A DNA stretch of 64,000 nt from CAZMCT01 sp964564785. Its GTDB lineage: Bacteria > Planctomycetota > Phycisphaerae > UBA1845 > Fen-1342. Position numbers and translations under genes: made by a program. Location: contig CAZMCT010000003.1 of the NCBI GenBank assembly GCA_964564785.1, positions 11,440 to 75,439 on the forward strand. Direction: 5' to 3'. How positions within the stretch are numbered: the first letter of the stretch is position 1; each line of letters starts with the position of its first letter. The notes below the pieces were generated by a model. It saw only the letters and a list, made by a program, of their open reading frames with translations. It was not told where the DNA came from and searched no databases. Shown one piece after another: positions 10,885 to 19,022 of the stretch.

Positions 10885-11865
10885 ATGTTCAACAAACTCC
10901 ACGCGATCGCGTACAACACGTTCATCGAGACCGTCCGCCAGCCGATCTACAACGTGCTGCTGTGGGTAGCGGTCGGCCTGCTGGTGATCAACCCGGCCAT
11001 CGCCGGGTTCTCGCTCGAGCACGAGGGTGACATCAAGATCGTCAAGGACGTCGGGCTGGCGACGCTGCTGCTGTACGGCCTGCTGGCGTCGGTCTTCAGC
11101 GCGACGAGCGTGATTACGCGCGAGATCGAGTCGCACACGGTTCTGACCGTGGTTTCCAAGCCGGTGAGCCGCGTAATCTTCCTGCTGGGCAAGTACCTGG
11201 GCGTCTGCGGCGCCGCGCTGGTCGGCTATTTCCTGCTGGCGGTCGTCTTTCTGCTGAGCGTGCGGCACGGTGTGCTGGCCACCGCAGCCGACAAGCTGGA
11301 CCAGCCGGTGTTGGTGTTTTCGCTGATCGCGCTGGGGGTGAGCGTGTCCGCGGCGGTATTCGGGAATTACGTCTACGGCTGGCATTTTCCGGCCACCCTG
11401 CTGGCCTGGGCGGTGCCGCTGGGCACGTTGGCGCTGCTGGGCGTGCTGTGCGTGAGCAAGACCTGGCAGCTCCAGTCGCCGGCGACCGATTTCGGCGACG
11501 GGCAGATGGTCTACGCGATCGCGATGTGCTTCAGCGGCCTGCTGATCCTGACGGCCTTCGCCGTCGCGCTGGCGACCCGTTTCAGCCAGGTGCTGACGCT
11601 GCTGCTGTGCACGGTCGTGTATGTGCTGGGGCTGCTGTCGGATCATCTGTTCGGCCGCACCAGCGGCGAGCACCCCACGCTGCTGGCTCAGTTGCTGTAC
11701 GCGATCGTGCCCAACTTCCAGTTTGTCTGGGCCGGCGACGCGCTCACCCAGCAGCGCACCATCCTCGCGACCCACGTCGCGAACGTGGCCGGCTACTCCG
11801 TCCTCTACGCGCTCGCGGTCCTCGCGCTCGGCGTGCTGCTGTTCGAGGAGCGCGAGGTCGGCTAG
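10885..11865 (+). CDS. ABC-2 type transporter permease, without an adjacent ATPase
   Basis: A 326-residue integral membrane protein with about six helices. It carries the ABC-2 signature REIESHTVLTVVSKPV followed by LLGKYLGV, nearly the same as in the permease at 3278-4666, so the two are paralogues. Translation is taken from ATG 10885, where the conserved N-terminus (MFNKLHAIAYNTFIETVRQP) starts; the longer upstream frame is GC-rich, non-coding-like sequence. No ATPase gene adjoins it. It may borrow the ATPase encoded at 4663-5826, or form part of a complex encoded elsewhere. It is transcribed divergently from the SPFH/ABC operon with 173 bases between the starts. Confidence 0.82.
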   Translation: MFNKLHAIAYNTFIETVRQPIYNVLLWVAVGLLVINPAIAGFSLEHEGDIKIVKDVGLATLLLYGLLASVFSATSVITREIESHTVLTVVSKPVSRVIFLLGKYLGVCGAALVGYFLLAVVFLLSVRHGVLATAADKLDQPVLVFSLIALGVSVSAAVFGNYVYGWHFPATLLAWAVPLGTLALLGVLCVSKTWQLQSPATDFGDGQMVYAIAMCFSGLLILTAFAVALATRFSQVLTLLLCTVVYVLGLLSDHLFGRTSGEHPTLLAQLLYAIVPNFQFVWAGDALTQQRTILATHVANVAGYSVLYALAVLALGVLLFEEREVG

Positions 11866-11993
11866 CCCCGATCCCGTCCGCGATTCCGATCCGGGCCGCG
11901 ACCACAAGAGCGCCGCAATTCCACCCCGCACTCCTGACCGCTGCCCGCCGGTCAAGCGTCGAACCATCGAATTGACGCGGTTTCCTTCGCTCA

Positions 11994-13970
11994 TCAGACG
12001 GGTTGCAGCGCCACCTTTCCACCCTCGGCCGGGGCCGGCCCCGCCGCCGCCGGCAGGTGTGACTCCAGGTGCTCCCCGAAACGCACCATGCGGGCGCTGT
12101 TGAACACCACCAGGGCCGAGCTGAGCGTGTGCAGCACGGCCGCGAGCATGGGATGCACGCTCCAGAACACGATCGCGATCTCGACCACCAGGATGAACGT
12201 CACGCCGAAGATCAGGTTCTGCCAGATGACCTTGGTCGTTGCCCGCGAGAGGCTCACCAGGAACGGCAGCCGGCGCAGGTCGCTGCTCATCAAGGCGACA
12301 CTGGCGCTGTTCATGGCCACGTCGCTGCCCGCCGCTCCCATGGCCACGCCGAGATTGCCGGCCGCGAGCGCCGGGGCGTCGTTTACGCCGTCTCCCACCA
12401 CCGCGACGGTGTGCCCCTTCCGCTTCAGCGCGTCCACCAGCGCGAGCTTATCCTGCGGCAACACTTCGGCCTGCACGTCGGAGCAGCCCATCTCGCCGGC
12501 CACGCGCCGGGCCACCGACCAGCGGTCGCCCGTGACCATGATCAGGTCGCGGATGCCGAGTTGCCGCAGGTCTTCAAGAGCCTGCCGGGCCTCGGGGCGC
12601 GTGCGGTCCTCCAGTCCGATCCAGCCCAGCAGGCGGCCGCCGCGGGCGACGTACAGCGTGCTCAGGCCCTCGGGCTCGGCGAATTTCTCGCCCTGCATGG
12701 ACGCGAGGTCGATTCCGGAAGACTCCAGCCACGTTCGCCGGCCGACCTGCACCGCGGCGCCCTGCACCCGGGCGGTCACGCCCTTGCCCGAGAACTCCGC
12801 GAACTCCAGCGCCTCGTCCAGCGGCACGCGGGCTTTCTCCGCCACCGCCACGATCGCCCGGGCCACTGGATGCCGGCTGAGACGCTCGACCGACGCCGCC
12901 ACGCGTAGCAGTTCGGCCGCATCGACGCCGGGGGCGGGCATCAGCCGCGTCACGGCCAGTTCGCCGGTCGTGAGCGTGCCGGTCTTGTCGAAGACCACCG
13001 CGGTGAGCTTGCGGGCCCATTCCAGGTTCGTCACGTCCTTGATGTAGACGCCCAGTCGGGCCGCGGCCGACAGGGCCGCCACGATGGCCGTCGGCGTCGC
13101 GAGGATCAGCGCGCAGGGGCAGGCGATGACCAACAGGGCAATGGTCTTGTTCATGTCCTGCGTGAAGAACCACACCACGCCCGCGATCATCAGCGTCACC
13201 GGCGTGTACCACGCCGCGTACTGGTCGATCAGCCGCATGAGCGGGATCTTGGTCCGCTCGGCGTCGAGGATCAGGTCCTGCACGCGGCCGAGCGTCGTGT
13301 CCCGCCCCACCTTCGTGACACGGATCCGCAGGGCCCCGGTCACGTTACTGGTTCCGCCGTACACCTCGTCGCCGACCGCCTTCTCGGCCGGGAGCGATTC
13401 GCCCGTGATGTTCGCCTCGTTGATCGTCGAGCTCCCGTCGAGAATCTGGCCGTCAGCCGGCACGTTGTCGCCCGGCAGCACGAGCACGGTGTCGCCCGGC
13501 CGCAGCGCGTGGGCCTCGACCACCTCCTCGCGGTCGCCGTCGAGCAGCCGGCGGGCCTTGGTGGGCGTGAGCCGCATCAGACCCTCAATCGCCGCGCGAG
13601 CCCCAAGGGCCGTCCGGCTCTCGATCAGGATGCTCAGCAGCAGGAAGAACGCCACCACGCCGGCCGTCTGATACTCGCCCTTGGCCATCGCGGCCAGGAT
13701 TGCCAGAGCGACGAGCTCATCCATGTGAAGATGACCGGTGAGCAACGCTTTCAGGGCGTGCCACCAGAGCGGGACCGCCAAGAGGAGGGCGCCGACAGCG
13801 GCCAGGGCATCCCGGTACCAGCGGGCGGTCGCGTCCGTCAACCCGTACGCCAGAAAGCCCCAATAGGCGATGAATGATGTGAGTACCAGCACCCCGCCGA
13901 GCATGGTCGCCACGAGCTTGGCGGTCGCACGCCCGGTTTCGGATTTCACCGATAAGTGATCGTGAACCAT
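11994..13970 (-). CDS. Heavy-metal P-type ATPase (P1B), no N-terminal metal-binding domain
   Basis: A 658-residue metal pump. All core motifs are present: TGES (189-192) in the actuator domain, CPC (284-286) in the sixth helix, DKTGT with the phosphorylated Asp (328-332), SRHPVARA for nucleotide binding, and GDGVNDAPA in the hinge. The protein begins about 20 residues before the first helix, so the usual CxxC heavy-metal domain is absent. The last two helices lack the Lys and Asp typical of ZntA/CadA zinc pumps; the Asp position reads as His (AAVLHTLSSALVV). The metal is therefore uncertain: copper, zinc, cadmium or cobalt are all possible. The ATG has only a weak ribosome site. It stands alone on the minus strand. 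Confidence 0.88.
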   Translation of the reverse strand: MVHDHLSVKSETGRATAKLVATMLGGVLVLTSFIAYWGFLAYGLTDATARWYRDALAAVGALLLAVPLWWHALKALLTGHLHMDELVALAILAAMAKGEYQTAGVVAFFLLLSILIESRTALGARAAIEGLMRLTPTKARRLLDGDREEVVEAHALRPGDTVLVLPGDNVPADGQILDGSSTINEANITGESLPAEKAVGDEVYGGTSNVTGALRIRVTKVGRDTTLGRVQDLILDAERTKIPLMRLIDQYAAWYTPVTLMIAGVVWFFTQDMNKTIALLVIACPCALILATPTAIVAALSAAARLGVYIKDVTNLEWARKLTAVVFDKTGTLTTGELAVTRLMPAPGVDAAELLRVAASVERLSRHPVARAIVAVAEKARVPLDEALEFAEFSGKGVTARVQGAAVQVGRRTWLESSGIDLASMQGEKFAEPEGLSTLYVARGGRLLGWIGLEDRTRPEARQALEDLRQLGIRDLIMVTGDRWSVARRVAGEMGCSDVQAEVLPQDKLALVDALKRKGHTVAVVGDGVNDAPALAAGNLGVAMGAAGSDVAMNSASVALMSSDLRRLPFLVSLSRATTKVIWQNLIFGVTFILVVEIAIVFWSVHPMLAAVLHTLSSALVVFNSARMVRFGEHLESHLPAAAGPAPAEGGKVALQPV

Positions 13971-14306
13971 ACGGAATCCGTCGCTGCCTCGGGACCGGCT
14001 GGGGCCAAGCTCCAGAACGCGAGAAGTGGGGTGAATGTACGCCCCGCCGAGACGCTGTCAACGCTCAACGCACGTGCAGAGACCACAGCAAGACTGTTAC
14101 GCCGACGGCCGCGGCGAGTTCGCGCGGCCCGATTTTCCGGGAACCCGGCGGAGCGGTGCGGCCGGCCGATGCGGTTGGGGGGTGGCGTGCGATGCGGGCA
14201 GGAGGTGCCGTCCAGCGAGGCGCTTACTGATAAACCCTTTTCCTGAAGAGACTTGCGCGATCAAATGTCTGCCCGAAAGTCGATCGGAGCAAGGTGCCGC
14301 GCACAC
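13971..14306 (-). other. 336-base region without a gene, upstream of the P-type ATPase
   Basis: The region lies between the start of the ATPase gene and the end of the small basic protein gene, both on the minus strand, so it must hold the ATPase leader. No convincing promoter, operator or hairpin could be picked out. Confidence 0.5.
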
Positions 14307-14555
14307 CTATTTCGTCGGCGGCGTCGGGGCCGACGCACCCGGCGCGGCGGTTCCCGCCGCAGCCGCTTCGGCCTTCGGCGTCTTCTTCTTGCCGGCTTTG
14401 GACTTGCGGTGGGCGACCTTGGGCAGATGGAGCGGACTGCGGCCGTCGGGCCAACGCTCTTCGTCCTGAAGCTTCAGCACGCGCTCGGCGCGGGAGAGCA
14501 CGTTACGGTGTCGCTCCAGGGAGCTCTTGGTACGCAGCGAACGGTCGATCGACAT
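14307..14555 (-). CDS. Small basic protein of the Planctomycetes/Verrucomicrobia/Chlamydiae type
   Basis: An 82-residue, strongly basic protein. Residues 1-50 (MSIDRSLRTKSSLERHRNVL, then RAERVLKLQDEERW, then LPKVAHRK) match the conserved pattern of the PVC small basic protein family (TIGR04137 as remembered). The function of that family is unknown; a role near the ribosome or RNA has been suggested by its size and charge. The last 30 residues are a Lys/Ala/Pro low-complexity tail. A longer frame upstream is rejected because ATG 14555 has a good GGAGAGG ribosome site and is where the conserved sequence starts. Its presence is one of the better taxonomic clues in the window. Confidence 0.8.
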   Translation of the reverse strand: MSIDRSLRTKSSLERHRNVLSRAERVLKLQDEERWPDGRSPLHLPKVAHRKSKAGKKKTPKAEAAAAGTAAPGASAPTPPTK

Positions 14556-14829
14556 ACGGCCTCTCCGAAGACAGACCACCAATGTTACCAAGCATTCGCG
14601 CCGGCGGCAAGGGCAGGGCCGGGCGAGCCAGCCGCCGTTTCCGGTATTTGCGGGCCGCCGCCCGTCCCCGGTTGCTCCTTGCTCGCATGTGGCCGGGGCA
14701 TGCATTAAACTAGATTAAGGGGATTGGAGGCTGGCCGCCCGCCCGGCGGCGAACGCCCGCCACCGGCCGTCGACGCAACGTGCCCTCCCGCGGGGCGCGT
14801 TGCGTCTGCGGCCTGTGCAGAGGTGCGGA

Positions 14830-15552
14830 ATGCCCGACGAGCGCTTTCTGCAAACGTGCCAGGACCGCATGGGCTACCACTTTCAGACGATTGACTATCT
14901 GAAAGCAGCCCTTCGTCACGCTTCTTCGGCGACACACCGCCGGGACAGCAACGAGCGGATGGAGTTCCTCGGCGATGCGGTGCTGGGGTTGGTGGTGTGC
15001 CATGCGCTGTACGAGCAACTGCCCGACGCGCTCGAGGGCGACATGACCAAGATCAAGTCGGCGGTCGTGTCGCGTCGGACCTGCGCGCGTGTGGCAGCCG
15101 AGCTGCACCTGACCGACGGGCTGGTCGTGGGGCAGGGCATGGACAACGGCGAGCGGCTGCCGACGTCGCTGGCGGCCGGCACGCTGGAAGCGGTGATTGC
15201 GGCGATCTACCTGGACGGCGGGCTCGCGCCGGCTCGCGAGTTCATCCTGCGGCACATGGCCCGCGAGCTGCGCGAGGCGACCGCGAGCCAGCACCAGTCG
15301 AACTTCAAGTCGCAGTTGCAGCAGTGGGCCCAGCGCGAGTTGAACGCCACGCCGATGTACGAGCTGCTCGACGAGAAGGGGCCCGACCACTCCAAGTGCT
15401 TCGAGATCGCCGTCACGATCGCCGGCCGGCAGTTCCCCAGCGCGTGGGGTCCGAACAAGAAGGAGGCCGAGCAGAAGGCGGCTCGGCTGGCGCTGGTGAT
15501 GCTGGGCGAGCTGCGCGAGCAGCCATGCCCGGATGAGGGCGGCGCCTCGTGA
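14830..15552 (+). CDS. rnc: Ribonuclease III
   Basis: A 240-residue double-strand-specific endoribonuclease that processes rRNA precursors and structured mRNAs. The RNase III signature ERMEFLGDAVLGL lies at about 43-55, with Glu and Asp metal ligands. The second acidic cluster is LEAVIAAIYLDGG. A double-stranded RNA-binding domain occupies about 155-230, ending in the typical KKEAEQKAARLAL helix. The length matches the family (about 225-250). ATG 14830 was chosen over an upstream TTG because AGAGGTG sits 4 bases before it. A short AT-rich stretch at 14703-14718 separates it from the divergent small basic protein gene. Confidence 0.95.
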   Translation: MPDERFLQTCQDRMGYHFQTIDYLKAALRHASSATHRRDSNERMEFLGDAVLGLVVCHALYEQLPDALEGDMTKIKSAVVSRRTCARVAAELHLTDGLVVGQGMDNGERLPTSLAAGTLEAVIAAIYLDGGLAPAREFILRHMARELREATASQHQSNFKSQLQQWAQRELNATPMYELLDEKGPDHSKCFEIAVTIAGRQFPSAWGPNKKEAEQKAARLALVMLGELREQPCPDEGGAS

Positions 15553-15748
15553 TTCGATAAGTGCGTGGGGGGCAAGACGGAGCGCAAGCCCGTCGGGTTC
15601 GGCCCGGTCCGGCGGTCAGATCCCGGTCGTCCGTCCGGGTTTCCCACTTTCCCGAGCTAGGTGTTGCGGCCAGAATGGCGCCGGCGCGGGGCGTGGCTCC
15701 GCCGGCCGGGCGTGAGGGCTTGGGCAGTCCAGGTAAAGGAGCGGTGTG

Positions 15749-16378
15749 ATGAGACGTCCGTGGGTGACCGGAGCGGTGACGGGGCTGGTGGTCTTGGCGG
15801 GGGGCCTGGCGTTCGGGCGGGCGCTCTCGGCCCAGGGGGCGGCGGCCGCCACCGGGCGGGTGGCGGTGGTGAACGTGGTGAAGGTGCTCAACGAGTACCA
15901 GCGGCAGAAGGACCTGGTGGAGGAGATCGGGGCCATTCAGGAGAAGCTGGCGGCGGAGAACAAGGCCCGGCGCGACAAGCTGGACACGCTTCAGGCGGAG
16001 CTGGACCGCATGGACCCGGACGATCCGCTGATGGTGCAGCGGCTCCGCGAGATGCTCGCGTTGCAGGTGGATTACAAGAATTGGGGGGAGACGGCCCAAC
16101 TGAACATCGCGCGGGAATTCGGCGTGTGGTCGATCCGGCTATACCAGGAACTGCTCGCGGCCGTCGAGGAGCTGGCCAAGCGCCACGGCTACGATCTCGT
16201 GTTGTACCGCGGCGAGTTTGAGCGCGTCAGCATGGATCCGGAACAGATCAATGAGCAGATCCGCAGTCTGCACGTGCTGTATGCGACGAACTCGATTGAC
16301 ATCACGCAGACGGTGCTGGAGAAGCTGAACGTGAAGTACCGGGCCGAGCCGCGGCGTCAGATGATGCAGGCGCCGTAG
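15749..16378 (+). CDS. OmpH/Skp-family periplasmic chaperone
   Basis: A 209-residue exported protein. A signal peptide covers about residues 1-30 (ending ALSAQGAAAA). The Skp/OmpH opening GRVAVVNVVKVLNEYQRQ comes next, and then long charged helices that form the tentacle-like coiled coil of Skp. Skp holds unfolded outer-membrane proteins in the periplasm. It lies directly before lpxD, as in many Gram-negative bacteria where skp precedes lpxD-fabZ-lpxA. That position supports the assignment, although no bamA is present upstream here. AGGAG lies 7 bases before ATG 15749; an overlapping GTG three bases earlier is possible. Confidence 0.8.
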   Translation: MRRPWVTGAVTGLVVLAGGLAFGRALSAQGAAAATGRVAVVNVVKVLNEYQRQKDLVEEIGAIQEKLAAENKARRDKLDTLQAELDRMDPDDPLMVQRLREMLALQVDYKNWGETAQLNIAREFGVWSIRLYQELLAAVEELAKRHGYDLVLYRGEFERVSMDPEQINEQIRSLHVLYATNSIDITQTVLEKLNVKYRAEPRRQMMQAP

Positions 16379-16398
16379 GTGGCTGGCGGGGAGCGACC

Positions 16399-17454
16399 AT
16401 GAGCGCGAGGCCCTGTCTGAGTGCGGCGGAACTGTCCGTCAAGTTGGGCGGCCGACTGCTGGGTGACGGCAGCCGGAAGGTGAGCGAAGTGTCCACGCTC
16501 GAGGCGGCCGGGCCGGAGTCGCTGTCGTGGGTGGGGCGGCCCGACCACTTCAAGCGGCTGGCGGGTTCCCGGGCGGGCGTGGTGCTGGTGCCCCGCGAAT
16601 GCGCGGACGCGGTCCCGGCCGGGCGGACCGCCATCGTGGTTGACGATCCGGACGTGGCGATCTGCGCGCTGCTGGAGATGCTGGCGCCGCCGCGAAGCTG
16701 TGTTCCGCCGGGCGTGGACCCGACGGCGCGCGTCGCGGCCGACGCGGTCGTGACGGACGTTGCGATCGGGCCGCACGTGTTCGTGGGGGCGGGTGCGACG
16801 ATCGGGCCGGGCACGCAACTGCACGCGGGCGTGTACGTGGGCGCCGGGTGCCGGTTGGGGCGCGACTGCGTACTATGGCCGAACGTGGTGCTGCGCGAGC
16901 ACACGACGCTCGGCGACCGCGTGGTCATTCACCCGAACGCGACGCTGGGGGCCGACGGGTTCGGATACCTGCAACGTGGCGGGCGGCACGTGAAGATTCC
17001 GCAGGTCGGGCGGGTGGTGATCGGCGACGACGTGGAGATCGGGGCGAACACATGCATCGACCGGGCCCGCAGCGGCGTGACGCGGGTCGGCCGCGGGACG
17101 AAGATTGATAACCTCGTGCAGATCGGGCACAATGTGCAAATTGGAGAAGACTGCATCATCGTCGCCGAGGTCGGGATTTCCGGCTCGGCGGTGATCGGGA
17201 ACCGCGTGATGCTGGGCGGGCAGGTCGGCATCGCAGACCACGTGAAGCTCGGGGATGGTGCGATGGTGACCGCGTGCTCGATGGTGGCCACGGATGTGCC
17301 GCCGGGGCGTGTGTATCGGGGGACCGGCCGGGCGGTCGAGCATACGGAGTTCGCGCGGCAGGCGGTCGCACTGCGGCGGCTGCCGGGGTTGCTGGCACAG
17401 TTTCGCGCGTTGAGCAGGAGAGTCGAGCGGCTTGAGTCGGCAACGGACCATTGA
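16399..17454 (+). CDS. lpxD: UDP-3-O-acylglucosamine N-acyltransferase
   Basis: A 351-residue cytoplasmic enzyme for the third step of lipid A synthesis, adding the second acyl chain from acyl-ACP to UDP-3-O-acyl-glucosamine. The N-terminal uridine-binding domain (about 8-100) leads into a left-handed beta-helix of hexapeptide repeats (about 105-300). The catalytic His is H244 in the QIGHNVQIG motif. A helical C-terminus ends the protein. The length fits the family (about 340). GGGAGCGACC precedes the ATG. Its last 23 bases overlap the start of lpxC-fabZ, so the two are coupled. The gene is evidence for a lipopolysaccharide-type outer membrane. Confidence 0.95.
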   Translation: MSARPCLSAAELSVKLGGRLLGDGSRKVSEVSTLEAAGPESLSWVGRPDHFKRLAGSRAGVVLVPRECADAVPAGRTAIVVDDPDVAICALLEMLAPPRSCVPPGVDPTARVAADAVVTDVAIGPHVFVGAGATIGPGTQLHAGVYVGAGCRLGRDCVLWPNVVLREHTTLGDRVVIHPNATLGADGFGYLQRGGRHVKIPQVGRVVIGDDVEIGANTCIDRARSGVTRVGRGTKIDNLVQIGHNVQIGEDCIIVAEVGISGSAVIGNRVMLGGQVGIADHVKLGDGAMVTACSMVATDVPPGRVYRGTGRAVEHTEFARQAVALRRLPGLLAQFRALSRRVERLESATDH

Positions 17455-18739
17455 GCGCGAGGCGGAGCTGGCCGGGCGCGGCCTGTTCACCGGCTTCCCG
17501 GTGACGGTGCGCTTCAAGCCCGCGCCGCCCGGGAGCGGCATCACGTTTGTGCGCACCGACGCGCCCGAGCCGGTTCGCGTCCCGGCCCGCATCGAAAGCC
17601 TCTCCAAGCGTGCCCGGCGGACGTCGCTGCGCAACGGCACGGCCGCGATCGAAACGGTCGAACACTGTCTGGCGGCCGTGCGCGGCCTGGGGCTCGACAA
17701 CCTGGTGGTCGAGCTGGACAACGCCGAGCTGCCCGCACTAGACGGCAGCTCGCTGCCCTTCGTCGAATTGCTACAGGGCGCGGGCGTGGTCGAGCAGGAG
17801 GCCGAGCGGCGTGTGCTCCAGGTCACGGAGCCGATCCGCGTGGCGGAGGGGGATGCCGAGCTGGTGGCCTGGCCCGGCGAGGCCGAGCGGCTCGAGATCA
17901 TCTACGAGCTGGACTACCCCGGCACGCCGATCGGACACCAGATCCAGCGCTTCACGCTCGAGGCCGACGGGTTCCTGCGCGAGATCGCCCCCTCGCGAAC
18001 ATTCGTGCTCGAGGAAGAAGCGCAGCAGCTCCGCGCGGCCGGCCTGGGGCTCCACCTGAGCTATTCCGACGTGCTCGTGATCGGCCGCGACGGCCCGATT
18101 CAAAACTGCTATCGCTACGAGAACGAGTGCGTCCGACACAAGATTCTCGACTTGGTCGGCGACCTGATGCTAGCGGGGGCGTTCGTATACGGGCGGATCT
18201 ACGCCCGCAAGTCCGGGCACCATCTCAACCACGAATTGGTCCGCCGGTTGCTCGAGACGGCGGCCCGAGGCGAACTCGAGCGGCGACTGGCCGCAGCGCC
18301 CGAACTGGACATCCGCCACGTGCAGCGCATCCTGCCTCACCGCTTCCCGATGCTGCTGGTGGACCGCGTCGTGCAGGTCGACGGCGACCGGCGGGCGCTC
18401 GGCATCAAGAACGTCACCATCAACGAGCCGTTCTTCCAGGGCCACTACCCGCGCCAGCCGATCATGCCCGGCGTGCTCATCATCGAAGCCATGGCGCAGC
18501 TTTCGGGCATCCTGCTGTCACAGAAGCTCGAGCACACGGGCAAGGTCGCGGTCCTGCTGAGCCTCGACAAGGCAAAGTTCCGCCGGCCGGTCGTACCGGG
18601 CGATCAGCTCGTGATGGAGGCCACTACCGTGCGCGTGAAGGCTCGCACCGGCGAGACCCGCTGCCGCGCCACGGTGCGCGGCGAGCTGGTGGCCGAGGCC
18701 GCGATCCGTTTCATGCTGGTGGATTCGGAGCCCGCCTGA
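17432..18739 (+). CDS. lpxC-fabZ: Bifunctional UDP-3-O-acyl-GlcNAc deacetylase / beta-hydroxyacyl-ACP dehydratase
   Basis: A 435-residue fusion. Residues 1-280 are LpxC, the zinc deacetylase committing to lipid A, with E77-H78, H236, D240, D244 and H263 all in place. Residues 290-435 are FabZ, with LPHRFPMLLVDRV, the catalytic His in FFQGHYP (H338) and the Glu in IIEAMAQ (E352). Similar fusions are known in Bacteroidetes; here it agrees with a PVC/planctomycete origin. Fusing them ties lipid A synthesis to supply of hydroxyacyl chains. The start is a TTG inside the end of lpxD, with an AGGAGAG site before it. No other start keeps the conserved N-terminus. No lpxA follows, so that step is encoded elsewhere. 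Confidence 0.93.
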   Translation: MSRQRTIEREAELAGRGLFTGFPVTVRFKPAPPGSGITFVRTDAPEPVRVPARIESLSKRARRTSLRNGTAAIETVEHCLAAVRGLGLDNLVVELDNAELPALDGSSLPFVELLQGAGVVEQEAERRVLQVTEPIRVAEGDAELVAWPGEAERLEIIYELDYPGTPIGHQIQRFTLEADGFLREIAPSRTFVLEEEAQQLRAAGLGLHLSYSDVLVIGRDGPIQNCYRYENECVRHKILDLVGDLMLAGAFVYGRIYARKSGHHLNHELVRRLLETAARGELERRLAAAPELDIRHVQRILPHRFPMLLVDRVVQVDGDRRALGIKNVTINEPFFQGHYPRQPIMPGVLIIEAMAQLSGILLSQKLEHTGKVAVLLSLDKAKFRRPVVPGDQLVMEATTVRVKARTGETRCRATVRGELVAEAAIRFMLVDSEPA

Positions 18740-18876
18740 CAACGCAGCCGCGTTGACGTGACAGCTCTCCGACGGTGCCTGACCATCATCCCGCGAGGGC
18801 ATGACGGCGCGCGGTTGACGGCATTGAAGTGAATTCGTCGGCTCAAACCCATGTTTCATTTTTGTAAGATTACCGG

Positions 18877-18904
18877 TTGACGCTGCGGCGGGCGAACGTA
18901 GACT
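18877..18904 (+). promoter_or_regulatory. Candidate sigma-70 promoter for the multihaem cytochrome gene
   Basis: A TTGACG box and a TAGACT box are spaced by 16 bases. The start point would be near 18911, giving a leader of about 110 bases before ATG 19023. The bases just upstream are AT-rich (18855-18873), which would help promoter activity. Confidence 0.45.
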
Positions 18905-19022
18905 GCTCACTGGCTGAAGTCAGTGCGCGGTGTAACCTTTGGGCATGTCGGCCGGGCTGATATGGGGGCTACGGCTTTGGCCAAGGTCGTCAGTTCCGTG
19001 GCAACCGAAGCAGGAGGCGAGC

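Noticed and set aside
13971..14306. Riboswitch or metal-responsive element before the P-type ATPase
   Set aside because: No recognisable inverted repeat, aptamer-like pattern or MerR/ArsR operator could be made out by eye.
15413..16099. A 228-residue minus-strand frame opposite the OmpH-like gene
   Set aside because: It is antisense to parts of rnc and the OmpH-like gene and reads as a shadow.
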